In this document: positions 1 to 12,772 of the stretch, in pieces
Layout of the letters: every line of letters starts with the position of its first letter
How positions within the stretch are numbered: the first letter of the stretch is position 1
Assembly (NCBI RefSeq): GCF_910591885.1
Contig: NC_063275.1
Span: 1,240,001-1,304,000, forward strand
Origin: Bombus terrestris
Taxonomy: Eukaryota > Arthropoda > Insecta > Hymenoptera > Apidae
Length of the DNA stretch: 64,000 bases
Reading direction: 5' to 3'
Notes under the pieces: generated by a model
What the model saw: the letters and a program-made list of their open reading frames with translations, nothing else
Told to the model about the DNA's origin: nothing
Databases searched by the model: none
Made by a program: the position numbers and the translations under genes

Positions 1-1196
1 AAATCCTACAATTTGACGAAGATTTATTCAAATATATATTTGTATATACAGTGAGAATCGTTTTGTTCTTGAATTGTTCTATTATTAAATAATCAATCTG
101 TAAATTATTAATTAACTCAATAATTCCTATAGCATTTCTTACACACGAAACACGAAAGAAAATTGATGAATAATACTACAGAATATTACGTGATAAAGGA
201 AATAGGAAACAGGGTTACGTATCTTGTCGGATGATAAATAATCGCGTAATTAATTAACGTGTGCTCTTTCAAACGAATTTTAGCTGACGTTGTGGCAAAT
301 CCACTGTGTATAATAATCGAGAATCGACGCTTTCGTGCCGCGCATAGTTCGCGGATAATTGATACGCCGTCAAGTTTCCTGGTGGCATTATGTATTCGCG
401 CGTTCGCCAGCTAGAAACCCCATTTTCGGCCCAAGTTAATTACACACCGACCGACTGCTCCTGGAATTTATCGAAAATTAGTCCTTCCGCTGGCGTACGA
501 TACGACTTAGTCCCATGTTCAAGCTGCCATGCCGCGATCTCGTTGATCGAGCCACGATAATGACTCTGCAGATTGCACCTTTATCACAGGGAAAAATGAT
601 TTCCAGGTTGAAATGTAGGCGCTGGACGAGAACGTTTATTAAATAGCAGATCGATGCATGTGATGCAGTTTGAGTAAAAGTTTCATGGTAGTAACGTGTA
701 GATTTGCAATCTTTTTCAATGATCAAATTCCCTTTGCGTTGTTCTAGATGGAATAGAAATCATTAACTTACAGATTTGAGAGTTCAAAGTTCCAAATTTT
801 GGAGATTGAAATTTCCAAAATTCAGAAATATCAGCGATACAAATTTCAGAAGATGAAGAATTTAAATTTCCATCGTTGCAAAATTCAAAAATCCCATTTT
901 TTCCAATTTTAATGCTATCTAAATACTTGTCTGATCTCTTAGGTATCATTAATGTTTGTGTACATCATTATTTATCATAATGTCCCACTTCAAAGAGAAC
1001 TCCACATCTAATATTTAATTTTCTTAGTCCTCGAAGCCATTGAGTATTGTTTAACACTAAATTAATTTCAAAGGCCTGTCAGCCTCATAGTCTTTTCTAG
1101 GAACGTGCCTTGCACAGATGGTGCAGCCAGTTTTTCCTAATTACATAAATACCCATAGGCTCATGGTTCCGCAACTCTTTTTTAAAGTAACGCTAA
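1..1196. other. Unique AT-rich non-coding DNA
   Basis: I see no gene here. The open frames are short and unrecognised. Positions 760-900 are a run of imperfect AAATTCNNAAAT-like words that look like simple-sequence decay. No transposon end or RNA gene was found. Confidence 0.6.
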
Positions 1197-1807
1197 CCGT
1201 TTGAGCCTCAGGGATCTTTGAAAAAACAGGGTCGAAAAGTCCCGAACAGCGCGATGGCGCTTGTTTTAATCGATTGCAATGAGAAACAAGCGGCGCAATA
1301 GCGCTCGTCATATTTGTTATTTTTATGAAATACATCTATGCAATGTTGTAATATTTTTGGAAATCAGACGATCGATTCGTGAAACTCAAGAATCGATTTT
1401 TTAAGTCTTCTTTCGTATCTCCTAAAAACTCTCTGCTTCTAATCTCTCTTCTGTATCTCCTTCTAACTCTTAACTTGCTTTCCTTCTTTTTTGTTCAATC
1501 TTCGCTTCTTGAAATCCTGTTTTATCCTCTCTCCTAAGTCCCGGTCCTTCTCTATTTATATTGTTCGATCGACTCCCAGTAAACACAAGGAAAGTCAAAC
1601 CGTCTTTTGTTCTAAATTCTATAGAATTTGTATCTGTATTATGTGTATTATTAGTTTATAAATATTTCAAGTTGAATTCAATCAAAATTATTGAAAAGAT
1701 AACAATGAAATATAAAATACCCTGAGTCGTGCGTAGCGTTCAAATGTACTGGCACTTTTCGACACAAAATCTAAATAGCGCGATTGCGTTGCTTGTGACT
1801 CAAACGG
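1197..1807. mobile_element. Possible TTAA-type MITE with decayed inverted ends
   Basis: The left end reads CCGTTTGAGCC and is preceded by CTAA. The right end, reverse-complemented, reads CCGTTTGAGTC and is flanked by an intact TTAA at 1808-1811. Both ends also carry GTCGAAAAGT and a GCGC-rich block further in. A second block at about 1270-1300 (ACAAGCGGCGCAATAGCGCT) resembles the right end better than the outermost left sequence does, so the copy may be nested or rearranged. A TTAA flank suggests piggyBac-type mobilisation, but no transposase is present. Confidence 0.35.
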
Positions 1808-1938
1808 TTAAATATATTTCTCTTATACATTCATCCACGCATTTCCTCTCTCTATTCCGAGGTAAAACCTCAATAATTAAGTACTCTGTCTTGTACGTTT
1901 TCAAATTTGTTTCACACTTCAATTTCATACTTCAATAC

Positions 1939-2253
1939 TATTGAGATATGTATAAATTTGTGTGCTAGACTAGATTGACCGCGTAGTAATGACACGCGTA
2001 TGTGAATATGAGTATGTGGAAGTATGTGAATACGCGGCGCCTCGAAAAACAGATGAATGTAACTGTTCCGTTGGCAGTTGGTATGAAAAATGGTGAGACA
2101 AAGAAAGTGCTAAGACGCGTGCAAATGTATATCGACGAAGATCCTGGAAATGGTTTATTAAATAAATCTAAAACTATTTTAATATGAATTCTAAATATAA
2201 CCTTAGTGTTCCTTTACATTTATTTCGGCGATTAAGATCCACAATTCTTAACA
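1939..2253 (-). mobile_element. Solo LTR-like element, family A copy 1
   Basis: Read on the - strand it starts TGTTAAGAATTGTGGATC and ends ATCTCAATA. It is 315 bp long and flanked by a perfect 5-bp direct duplication, AATAC at 1934-1938 and 2254-2258. Four more copies in this window share both ends. There is no internal coding region. The 5-bp duplication and TGTTGAG start fit a solo LTR of copia or BEL type, but the 3' end is TA instead of the usual CA. Open frames inside it have no meaning. Confidence 0.75.
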
Positions 2254-2258
2254 AATAC

Positions 2259-3133
2259 AAATAAAAGGGATAGCAGAGTCTCATAGCGGAGGATATAAAA
2301 TTTCAAAATATTTCGGTATAATAAATTCACGTATAATAAATTCATTGAAGATAGTACGCGATATCTGGTGCTTACGTCAACTACTGTGTATGTCTCAAAT
2401 CGAGTAAATAGCAGGTTCACGGTGGTCAAGAGGCTTCAGACTCTCGAATTCGAGCAAATCGACTAACCCGAAGATCTTTTCTTTGCTCTTTTCTCGAGCC
2501 GACCCGGTGACGCGCCGCGTCATGCCGTGCTGAACTTCGTCATCGCAAGCACGATAACCAGAGCGGAGGATGATCAAAGCGGACGGTGCTCGCGTTGAAA
2601 AGGAAGAGCAGACGTTGCCGGCGACCTCGGAGGCTTAATTTTTCACGCAAAAAGCGCGCCGTGCGGCGAAATCTCTAAAGGAACGGAGGGGACGTTACAT
2701 TGTAACGCTTCTCGCGCGACAGCCCTTTCGCGCGAAATGTCCCCATTTCCTCTTGAAATCTTTGTTCCGTCGACGGAACAGCCTTGTCAACGAACTGGGA
2801 CGACCAACGAGCCGACGTTGCTTGCTCTTTCCTTCCAATATTATTCTAGTTACATTCGCGATGAAACGAGCCGGTGAATCGAAGCATCGAACCGGATTGA
2901 TAATTTTTCAATGAATAAACAAACGTATTCGAATATTTATAAAAACGTAATCGAAGCTTTTACCGATCGAATCGATTTATCCTAAACTCCTATTATCCCG
3001 AATGGAAAATAATAATTGGCAACGAAAATCGACGAGTTGTCGACTGTATCAACTCCGATTATACAAACTACTTGCCCTCCGACAAATCCAGACAAATGAA
3101 TTTCTATGATATATACCATTGTATTAGACATTT
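2259..3133. other. Unique DNA with a CpG-rich core
   Basis: No gene was recognised. About 2440-2830 is clearly richer in G, C and CpG than its surroundings, including a GCGCGCC-type stretch near 2655-2735. It could be a regulatory patch or an old exon-bearing segment, but no frame stands out. Confidence 0.5.
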
Positions 3134-3137
3134 TTAA

Positions 3138-3831
3138 CACTTTGACTGCCATGTTGGTCATTGACCGGCCACCGTTTCTCCTGTGACGCCACGGTGGTCA
3201 TTGGTGACCCGAGCACTTGAACTTCTTACAATTGTAAAAATTGAATGAAAATTGACGGTTAGGGCATTTTGAATATAACCGATAAATAGAAAATACTTTG
3301 AAATAAAAAGTGCCCCATTGAACGATTAAACATTTTTCTGAGAACATCAATAAAAAAAATGAGAACAAATCTTGCATCTAACGGTACACTGTGTTTGCAT
3401 CCACATCTTTGAGGGATATTCTACGAATATTATTATAAATACAGCTTAGAAAATAATCGTAAATGCTGCTTTATAATCATATCATTGAAGTTAGAAGTGT
3501 GCATATACCTTGCTATTATATATAGAATGAACAAATACCGTTTACTAATATCTTCTACACGTTTCAACAATATATTCTGAACATTTTGCTTACGACGAAA
3601 TAACGAATGCTAATGGTTTGTTGAAATAAACGAAGCCTTGTTATAATGTGTCGCTATCAAGTGTTATCAAGGCGCCACGGCGGTCACCAATAAGATAAAC
3701 GGTCCATTGGAGAAGAATGTTGTCTTACATTATCAATTTATCATTATTTTGCTATTATATGATTTGAATAATAAAAATGCTCCCGTGGCGTCCTGAACGA
3801 AACACGTGATTTCGGTGTGGCAGTCAAAATG
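3138..3831 (+). mobile_element. piggyBac-like MITE P1
   Basis: The left end CACTTTGACTGCCA follows an intact TTAA at 3134-3137. The right end TGGCAGTCAAAATG is followed by GTAA, a decayed TTAA. The TIRs match those of two other copies (16106-16822, 48423-48770), and the interior is nearly collinear with the 16.1-kb copy, for example the poly-A stretch near 3352 and the CATCTAACGGTACACTGTG word. No transposase frame is present. TTAA targets and a TTTGACTGCCA terminus are typical of piggyBac relatives. Confidence 0.8.
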
Positions 3832-3835
3832 GTAA

Positions 3836-4632
3836 TCGATTATAGCGTGTCGTTATTTCGTAGATAAAATGCTACACCGAGACTGTCAGTGAATAATACT
3901 TAGGCGACAACGTGCCGATACAATCGAACGACGTCCATCTTACAGACAAAACAGAAACAAAACGACGAACCTGGTTAACCGTGCTTTGTTCGTCTCTCGT
4001 TTCGAGGTACAGCTACGCTTTCCTCGTTCGTTTTCCCTTGCCCGTGTTCCGCCTCTTTTTCACCCCGGAAACCGCGATTCCGTCAGCGGCGTGACGCCCG
4101 ATTTAATTCCAACCGTGCGAGGGATTAAACGGACACCCGGGAAAAATCACGGAGCTGCTATTGCCGCTGCTGCTGCTGCTGCTGCTTCATCCACAGGCTG
4201 GCTTTACGAACTTCGCCCGGCCCTTCTCTCCAATAACTTGCGCGCTAGGTAGACAAATGGAACGTGAAATTCCGCTTACGGAGATTAAACGAGTGCGTTC
4301 CCGGAATATTGAGATTCGTCGAGCGAATTGCAAAAATGTTTGCAAGTTCAACCGTTTAATTAACTCCTCGCGGTTTAACCCTTCGCTTTTGTTCACGTTA
4401 TCGTCTTCCAGTACTCCAAATTTCTAGAATTTCACGTAGAAATAGGTATCGCAATAGGTTTCGATAAGCTTTTCGTAAGCGACCTGAATTTCAGATGCAA
4501 CTCGTGTTAAAATTGTGGACAACGAAGGCCACTCGAGTGTAACATCGATTCAATTTCGAACAATGTCGTCGTAAAATTATCGGCGATATGGGACACGAAA
4601 AAGACAAACGTCTCTTTAATATCCTTCTTATA
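3836..4632. other. Unique DNA, moderately GC-rich
   Basis: The frame at 3986-4252 includes a (GCT)n-encoded alanine run but shows no family match and no splice context, so I do not call it a gene. The rest is unremarkable. Confidence 0.5.
4165..4186. repeat. (GCT)n microsatellite
   Basis: About seven perfect GCT units in a GC-richer patch. In one frame they would read as poly-alanine, which makes the surrounding frame look more coding than it probably is. Confidence 0.9.
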
Positions 4633-4842
4633 TAGGGTTGTCCGAAAAGTTTCTTTCGTTTTATGAGAAAATAATAGACGTTAATACACGTTTTTTGTTT
4701 TATATTACTTTGTCGAATGATCCATTTTGTTCTGTTGAGATAAACACCGCGACATTTCACAGATTTGGTTTCACGTTTGTATGAAGGTGCACTGTTGTAA
4801 AAAACACCTTTCCGAAAGAAAGACACTTTTCTGACAACCTAA
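4633..4842 (+). mobile_element. Mariner-type MITE M1 (about 210 bp)
   Basis: The left end is TAGGGTTGTCCGAAAAGT and the right end reverse-complemented is TTAGGTTGTCAGAAAAGT. TA dinucleotides sit on both sides (4631-4632 and 4843-4844). The interior shares the ATCCATTTTGTTCTGTTGAG and CGCGACATTTCA blocks with the 27.9-kb copy. It is non-autonomous and has no transposase frame. Confidence 0.85.
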
Positions 4843-4844
4843 TA

Positions 4845-7800
4845 TAATATTCGCGATATATTCCTACTATTTCGCAATGTCGTCTAATTCGCCCAATTCG
4901 TAGACTACCAATTTGATTACCAATTTTTCGTATACCGATGAGAAGTAGCAATTTGTAAAATGCTTGCAGAGTCTCACAATCTCTTACCCAAACCTCTAAC
5001 CATTCATCGTGCAACCTTTTTTAATCGACTGTCGCTTTAAAGAAGAAAGCAAGGAAGTGTCAGAGAAGATCGTTGACGACAGATACCACCGACAGAAGAT
5101 AGCTTCGAGAGTGTGCGAATTCTCGAGACGTCTGCCACCCTTTAAGGAGTCCGTAAACGTCGATAAATACATAATGAAATGGAAGCTGCACGAGGGCCGT
5201 CATCCGAATTACTTATTCACGACACCTGTTACATAACGAAGTAAGAGAGTCGGCCAGCAGTAAACAAGGATTTCTTTAATTAAGCAACCGGACGGATGTT
5301 CCTTCGGTGCCTGCTTCTTCCGGTTCCCTCGGCAGACAGGCGAGACTTTATCTACTACCCTCTGTCGTCCTCCTTCTCTCCTCTTTCGACTCCTCAACCC
5401 CTCAACCTTCGCCTCTTGTTGTTCGGCACAGGCAAAGCCCGGATAAGGGACGCTGCGAGTTATTTACGTACGGCTGTATTTGGAAGTACAACAGGGATGA
5501 CGCGGGACAGTGGAAAGGGGTTAAAAGAGGTTGGAAGGAGGACCAGTCGCCTGAACAGAACACAGACTCGTCCCATGTGGGTTCCGTTAATTAACCGAGT
5601 TTACCAAGTTCTATTTCTCGCGTTATACAACGTCCAAATAAAATATATAAGAGAACATAAAGTGATTAGTTGCGAGAGAATAAGAAGTAAATGTGCAAGG
5701 TGTCTCGTGCAACTAGGACAGGACTGTAATTCTATGGAATTAAAAGATGGGAGAGAATTTTGTTTGGTGGAACTAAATGGTCTTGAACGTAGCACGATCA
5801 GGCGTGTATCGTTTAATTCAATATGTTTGTTCGTTAGATTCAATAGAATCTAGGAATTTCCCTCGTCTGAATGAGGAGTAGTAGGTCGACTGTAGAACTT
5901 GCATTCGCGAGGAAGTTCAGGGACACGTGGACGTGAGACGCGTGGAGAACGCACCGTTGACGTCAAAAAGATGGATCGCCTAACATAAATTCACTGCCCA
6001 CCTCGCGTGTAATCTTCCCGAGATCGTAAACATGGTTGGTCGATGCATTTGCATATTAATATGTCGAAGTGGTCGGCTGACGTGTCAAGAATACTCTTAT
6101 TTCACTTGCAAACGTAAACATGGTGAAAAGGAAAAATGTAAAAAATCGAAGATTATTGAAAAAAATTGAAACTTGAGAATGTAAAAGATTGAAAAGATCA
6201 AACAGAAGGTAAAAATAATTTTACGCTTCACTAACACGGTGACATTCTCTTGTTTTATTTTCGAAGGTAAAAAAAATCACCAAAGAACAAATTAGGAAAC
6301 TTAAACAATTTTTTTTTAATTAAACGAGACGTAAAAACGATTTTAAGTATAGAGAAAGAAACGAAAAAAAAAAAAAAATAGAAGAAAAGAAGAGAAAGAA
6401 TCGAGCTAACGAACAAATTGGAAATAAAGCGAGTGGCTCAGGCGAAAGAATGTTGCAATTTCGATCGCGTGAGACAACAGAATCGGTGAAGAAGCTGTTC
6501 CATTCGTTACGTTGATTACGTTCTTTCGAGCAAACTCTAATTTGCATCCGCGAGACGGTTCCCCTTATTTAAATCCGCCTCGCCGCTTCGACGAACTCGA
6601 TTCAATTCGTAAAGACAACGAACGCCTCCTTTCCCTTTCCTCGCCTCTTCGCTTTCCTTTTTTATTTCTCCTTTTTTCGTCGTCGAGTTCACCGCCACTC
6701 TAAAAGATTAATCGTAGCTACTTGAAGCATTTGTACGTTTCCTTCTTCTTCTTTTTTTTCTTTTTTCTTTTTTGTTTTGTTTTAACTTGGCAACTTTTGA
6801 CGACTGTCGTTTAAATCAATGAAAGTACTTGGCGAAGAACGCTTCGCTTCTGAGAATATCGTTGCGATCGACTCGATACATTTCGTGAAATTAATATCCA
6901 GTTATTTCGTAATACTTAATAACAAATTTGTCTGGCTGTCACAAGTTTTCTATAGTTTGAACTCGTTGTCACCATGATGAACGATTCCAGAATCTGAACT
7001 TATTGTCAGCATGATAAATTTGCTGCATCCATTTCGATGTCAACTCGCAAGTTCAAAACGATATTTCAAATGATCATTTATGTTCTTACGATTAGATTGA
7101 AAGTGACATTACAGTGACAGAAGAATGACCATCTAACGTTACAAATTTTCTGTCAGTATTTCAGTTCCAATTCAAAAGTTCGATATGTATTTTGCAAGAC
7201 AATTGATATTCTCTGAAAGTAGACCGGCAAATTCACCTAAATACTTTCCTACTCTCCTTGATGCCAGCCGTTCCATAAATTTTCTTAATACCGTTCAAGA
7301 AGAATAAATAAATTTAAAAAAATCCTATGAAAAATACGACATAAACAAATTAATCTGCTAATCGCCCATCATCGTCCTAAAATTAATTAGACCAAGGGGT
7401 TTACTTTGATAAAAGACAAAAAAGATCGGATTACAAAGGATCATAATCTATCTTCATTCTGTAACTTTCTTTAATCCTTGCTCTAATTCTTCCAAACTCT
7501 TCCTATTTTCATCGCGAAATTCACCGACTCGTCAATTACCTAATTTTCCACTTATTGATTTTCTTGAGATTATCTGATAGAGGAAAGCGTGGATGAATTT
7601 GTAATAGGAATATATATTGAAGTAAGTACAAGTACAGGTATAGTGTATGCTGATGCAGATCCTCACTCTAGCAGTGTTACAATACAATAGGAAGAAGATA
7701 GGGAACAGGTTCATATATTTATAGCAAAGGACATTACCAAAAAGTTAACCTTGGTGTGTAGCTCTAGCTTTTTCTTCGTATTTTCTTCGTAACAGCGGTG

Positions 7801-8383
7801 TCCAGGTCGCGAGTATACAAAAGGAAAAAGATGTAAAGTTTTCCTAGAAGTAATTACTTGAACAGATTCCTAAAAAAAGAATGTATTCGCTCCAAACCTT
7901 GTTCTCAAGCTATTCCATATTTTCCTCATTCATTTGGCCGGAAAAACTGCTCCATCCCGGTGGAAACCACGGTAAGAAAGAAGCTACGGGAAACGAAGTA
8001 GCGTGGGTCAATTCTGAGGCAAACAAGGAGAAAACGGTCGGTAATTACATTCGAAATTCTTCTCCATCGAGCGTTCTTAAAAGTTTGCCATCTTCTGGCA
8101 AACTGCGTCGGAAACGGCGGAGTTGGGAATAATGCAAAAGTACGCCGGAGGAAGAAGGGTCGTGAACGGGACAGAGGGCGGAGGAAATGCAGCTTGACGG
8201 AATGTTCTAGAGCCACGTTTTAACGCCGAAGTTTGCAGGGGACACTGTGCTGTTGACTTCTTAAAAGCAACGCCAGAAGCAACGTCCCTCTCAGAAGGGA
8301 CGGCCACTTTAATTCTTACGTTCGTCAGTCTGGTTTTTCGCTGGCGACGCGCCGTTTGCATCGCGACGTCACACCACGAGATT
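4845..8383. other. 3.5 kb of unique non-coding DNA
   Basis: The longest frame on the + strand (5296-5853, 185 codons) has no recognisable domain and no supporting splice sites. A long homopurine/homopyrimidine stretch lies at about 6360-6410 and 6640-6780. A short tandem duplication sits at 6958-7018, annotated separately. The 8080-8400 segment is GC-richer and contains several unconvincing frames on both strands. Confidence 0.5.
6958..7018. repeat. Short decayed tandem duplication (37-bp period)
   Basis: TGAACTCGTTGTCACCATG at 6958 is repeated as TGAACTTATTGTCAGCATG at 6995, with about 80% identity over 24 bp. Confidence 0.6.
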
Positions 8384-9095
8384 CGCGTTTCAACGTCCAA
8401 AGCGGCCCGGCGAGAACGTTAAAACAAACTGGAACGCTAGCTGTTGAGAAATAAAAGACGAGAGGATCAACGTAGAAACCGTGAGAAAACTTTCGTTTTT
8501 ACGGATTCATATCGCGAGAATTTATTGCCTGGTTGGAATTTTTATCGAGAAGGGTTATTTGTTTCTATAATATGGTAATAAATGAAAGGAAGAAAATAAA
8601 ATCAGACTGGAAATCGTGAAAAGACTTCGATTTTTATAGTTTTGAATTTCTTTGTTCTTATTACAAGATTCTATTGCCTGGCTGGATTTTTAATTGACGA
8701 AAGATGTCCGTTTCTGTATTAGACTCGCGTTTTAACGTACGAAACGAACCGACGAGAACGATAAAGCAAACCGAAACGCTGGCAACTGAGAAATAAAAAA
8801 GGAGAAAATCAAAGTGGAAACTGTGAGAAGACTTTAATTTTTGTGGATTTTTCTTCTTTTTCTTTCTTTGTTTCTTTTTTTTTTTTTGCTGTTCGTATTG
8901 CAAGAATTTATTGCGTGACTGGGATTTTAATCGAAAAGCATTGTTTCTATGTGGTTTCTGCAGGTGTGTGTGTACAGCGAACAAATAACGACTTGTTTGT
9001 TAACGTGAAAACAATAAATTGATTATGAGCTCTTGAAACTGAAAGTTTTTAAGAAGAAACTCGTGAGAAAAGATTTGGTTTTAATGCAGTTTTGT
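8384..9095. repeat. Decayed tandem duplication, unit about 342 bp
   Basis: A block starting CGCGTTTCAACGT at 8384 recurs as CGCGTTTTAACGT at 8726. Both continue through GAGAACG, GCAAACYGRAACGCT, AACTGAGAAATAAAA, CGTGAGAAAACTTT and GAGAATTTATTGCCTGG-like words in the same order. A partial extra copy lies between them (8600-8720), and a fragment of the GTGAGAAAAGA word recurs at about 9063. No transposon ends are visible, so this looks like a local duplication and not a mobile element. Confidence 0.7.
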
Positions 9096-11069
9096 GTGCA
9101 CGTGAAAACTAAGTAAAGAACGAGTTTCGTTTAGAAAATATCTTCCCAACACGCGAGAACAAACCAGAAAATGTTCACGTTCTATCGTTTCTTCAGTATA
9201 TAATTTTGCAACGTTATAAGACCAGAGCAAAGTATTAAACTTGTGTATAAATAGACGTTAATTGAGATTCTACCTTTCAGCTTTCATGTTCAAAATTTTT
9301 CTAACGTATAAAAACACACGAATAAGAATTTTTGTAAATTTTACTAAAAAATGATAAGGTTGATCATGAAGTTCTCTAGGAAATAACAATTATTTTGGTT
9401 TTTGATACAATAGAAGGCGGAAATAGATAAATGATAATTATATTACGTGTTAATACGATCTGAATCCATTGTGAATTAATGTCTCATTTGTATATAAATT
9501 AAATAATCTGTGTGAATAGATTCACATCATCAAGCACGCGTATTCATACTTTCGCATAATGAAAGTCTGAATTAATTTAATGGTACATTGGAGGTAGGTT
9601 CATATCGACAGAGTTAACACTTCGAAATGTGGAAATAGGGGCACGTAATAATATTCGATGTACCATTAAATGTATTCGACAAACCAATTTAATATTTATT
9701 ATTAGTTGATTTGCTATGCTTGATTCAGAAATACAATATCAACTATCATTTATCTATTTCTGTCTTCTATCGTATTGAAAATAAATTCATTATCGTTTCC
9801 TTTATATTTCAGATCCTTATTGTGACTTCTTAATAAAGTTATATTTTTTTAAAAGTTTATATTTATTTCACATTTTCGTCTCACTTCCACTCATAAAATA
9901 TTGGCGAAATTTACGTGGAAATTTATAAACACGCAATGACTTTTCCATATAACTTGAAGCATTTTCTTATAGAAATTGTACGTGCAATGGATCTATATTT
10001 ATGTATATATATAATGTATAAATATGTGTTGTAAAAGTTTTATTAAGTTACGGTATATCGATTTCATACAATGGATAATAAATATTGAAAGAACTAAACA
10101 TGGAAATAGAGATCACCTGTTCCGTCTGACCATATAATTGCTCATTCTACTTACTCGTATCCTACAGACAGATTAATCGGACAAAACTTAATTGAATCTT
10201 AAAATTCTTAATTATTGGACAAATATTCTAACAAGTTGAGCTCTCGAAGCTTCATCGGACTTCCTACTACACTCTAGTAATTTAATAATTATCATTATCT
10301 CGGTTAGTGTATTAAACTTTATGTTCTATCCTGTCAAATATAAATAATAAAAGCGATCATAGGACTTTTCTGTTGCATTCTCTATCACTTTCTATCAAAA
10401 GACATCCACACGGTTCAGGTATCAATAATCATTATGCTGTTATGTATCGATAATCATATATAAATAATAAACCAAACAACGTTTTTACCCTTTAAAGGGA
10501 AACCGTCTAGCGAGGTTCGGATGGAAATGGAAAACCCAGAAATAAATCTGTCGATTAATTTCGCTTGAATTCACGCTTAAAATCACGATTACCCGACTAG
10601 CCAACAGATTCCTCCTCTGTAAGCCTTAACGCACGCTACGACCTTCCGTGGTGGCACAATGGCCCCCGCCAACGATCGATCTTCAATCGTCGCCACATGG
10701 TTTCCAGCGTGTCGAACGTTTGTGTTCTCACCTCCACGTTCCCATGGAAGAATCGAGGAAATGCAATAAGGAGCGCGAGAATCGAAGAACAATAAGGGAT
10801 GACAGAAGCGCGGAAACGAAGAAATAGAAGCGGACGGGACGCAGCGCTCGAGGCACGTATTGCCCCTTTAGAGTTTGCGGCTGTGGATATACGTCGACCG
10901 AGCGAAAGCCACCTCTTAAAGGCTGCCATCCTCCTCCTCCTCATCTACAGTTCTATACAAAAGTCTCTTAGGTCACCTATGATCTCATAATAGCAGGCAA
11001 TTGCTTTTTAGAAAATATTCACTGTTATACGTAGGAATTAAATTTAGGCGTTCATCGTCATAAATATAT
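9096..11069. other. Unique AT-rich DNA
   Basis: No gene is visible. The 10620-10950 segment is GC-richer and has short overlapping frames on both strands without family resemblance. No repeats with recognisable ends were found. Confidence 0.5.
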
Positions 11070-11471
11070 TGTAGTATCGTAAACTATTATAGTTAGTTTA
11101 TTAATGGTAAATGGATTAAACAGATGTTAATTAAACAGAAAACAATGGTTATTTAACATGAACTAATTGCAACAACGTATAATAATTAAAACAACTAGAT
11201 AATTAATTAACAACTCTCGTCAACACAGATTCAACTCTCTTTCAACAACGCTAACAACACTATCTCTACAACGCAATCCGCGCTCTCTGGCTTCTCAACT
11301 CATATTGCTGTTAATTCGTTTATCGTCCCTTAGCAACCCCTTGTCTTTTGTCTTAGCCTTATATCTCTTGTTTTAGCCCTACCACGCACATGCTTAGCAA
11401 CCGCTTGTTTATAATTCGCACGACATCCCCCAGGCCCCTCATCCACGATACCCCTCGTCCACAATACTACA
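11070..11471 (-). mobile_element. Solo LTR, family B copy 1
   Basis: The ends are TGTAGTATCG on the left and ATACTACA on the right. The 4-bp duplication ATAT is at 11066-11069 and 11472-11475. On the - strand it starts TGTAGTATTGTGGACGAGG and contains GTTGAGAAGCCAGAGAG, matching the 21.7-kb copy (GTTGAGAAGCCGGAGAG). The 402-bp length, TG...CA ends and 4-bp duplication indicate a gypsy-type solo LTR; no internal retroviral-like genes flank it. Confidence 0.8.
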
Positions 11472-12486
11472 ATATTAGAAACACTTTAGATGAATAAGAT
11501 TTTAAATTACAAATGTAGGAAACACACACTGGGGAGTCAGTTAAGACGCTGAAAGCCGAAATATTTTCGAAACTGTTAATTGTATCCAACAATGTGAAAG
11601 ATTTGAGAAAGAAGTTGAATGATTTCGATGTTGTTGTTTCGTATAGTTGCTATTTTTGCTAATGGACACATACAGGATACTTAAAAGTCATACGGAATGG
11701 TTTTGAGAACAAGTCGCGAGGAAGCAAGTGAAAGAATATGAATAAATTGTTCGAGCAACTAAAAATGTAAAGGAACGTTCACACATCAGACGAGTTTAGG
11801 TAAAACGAGTTTATGAGAAAATTATCTGACAACACCTCTCACAGATAATTCTAATTCTCTGTTTGAAACATCAATACGATATTGAAATATCATAGTCATT
11901 TTGTAGCCCAAGACTTTTGCTCAGCACTGTATCCATCCATCCACTGTACATGAAATTCTGCCGAAGAGATGCGCAATAAAGCGGAAAGGGAACAGGCCAA
12001 CCCCCTCGTTTCGCAGTAGAGCTTAAACCGAAAACATAATCAAATCTCGCCGAGAGCTACCGCGGTGCAAAGTTACTAATTGCTTAATTTCCCTCGACTT
12101 GCTCACCCAAGGTAGTCTTTCTTCCTCCTCTGATCTTTGTCGCTTCTATGGTTCCCTTTGTCCGATACGTTGCTGCCTTTGATCCCTCTGTCACTCTCCT
12201 TCCCCACCCCTTTGTATTTTCCTCTTTATTTATACCGACTCCCCCTTCTGTCTTGTCTCTCGTCGACGAGCACACTCCTCTATCTGCCAGCTACCACCCT
12301 TCGATTCTCTTGCTTACTTTCTTGTTTCTCGCTATTCACCCTCTTCTTTATTACTTTCGTACGGCATTCCTGGTCTTTGACCTCGTTCATCGTGGTTGGC
12401 CACGAATCCTACGTATCAGGCTGTGGATATCTATGCAAATTCATATTTCTAGCTTTTTGCTAGCAAAATTGATCAACCGTGCCATT
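11472..12486. other. Unique DNA, pyrimidine-rich at the end
   Basis: No gene is supported. 12110-12360 is strongly CT-rich on the + strand, which leaves long low-complexity frames rich in leucine and serine that I regard as compositional. Confidence 0.5.
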
Positions 12487-12625
12487 GTACTTGTTCAGAA
12501 TTGTGGATTTTAGTGAGTGAAATAAGTATATAGGAACATTTACATTACACGTAGAAATGATATTAAAATAGTTTCATATTTATTTAATATGTGTTTTACA
12601 AGATACTTTCATCACTCTTTTTTAT

Positions 12626-12772
12626 TATTTAATTTGCATTTTACAATTTGTCCAGCTGGACATTCGGTAAATTTGTCTAACTTTATTGCAAATTAACATA
12701 TGGATGGCTACCCCCAGCGGGATACCATCATCGAGTTTAACTATTTTATTTCTTTAGTTAGATCAGTGAGAT
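12626..12772 (-). mobile_element. Jockey-like 3' end, family D, copy a (UTR fragment)
   Basis: Reverse-complemented, it is a non-LTR 3' UTR running through CTGGGGGTAGCCATCCATATG and GTCCAGCTGGACAAATTGT towards a T-rich (poly-A side) tail at 12620-12630. It matches the 22.6- and 38.9-kb copies. It begins just downstream of the C-terminal coding part and is joined to an E-type sequence at about 12773. Confidence 0.7.

Noticed and set aside
3986..4252. Frame with an alanine run
   Set aside because: The alanines come from a GCT microsatellite; nothing else supports coding.
5296..5853. 185-codon frame on the + strand
   Set aside because: No domain, signal or splice context. The first part is a CT-rich stretch poor in stops.
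12137..12513. Leucine/serine-rich overlapping frames
   Set aside because: Product of a long CT-rich stretch; no coding signature.
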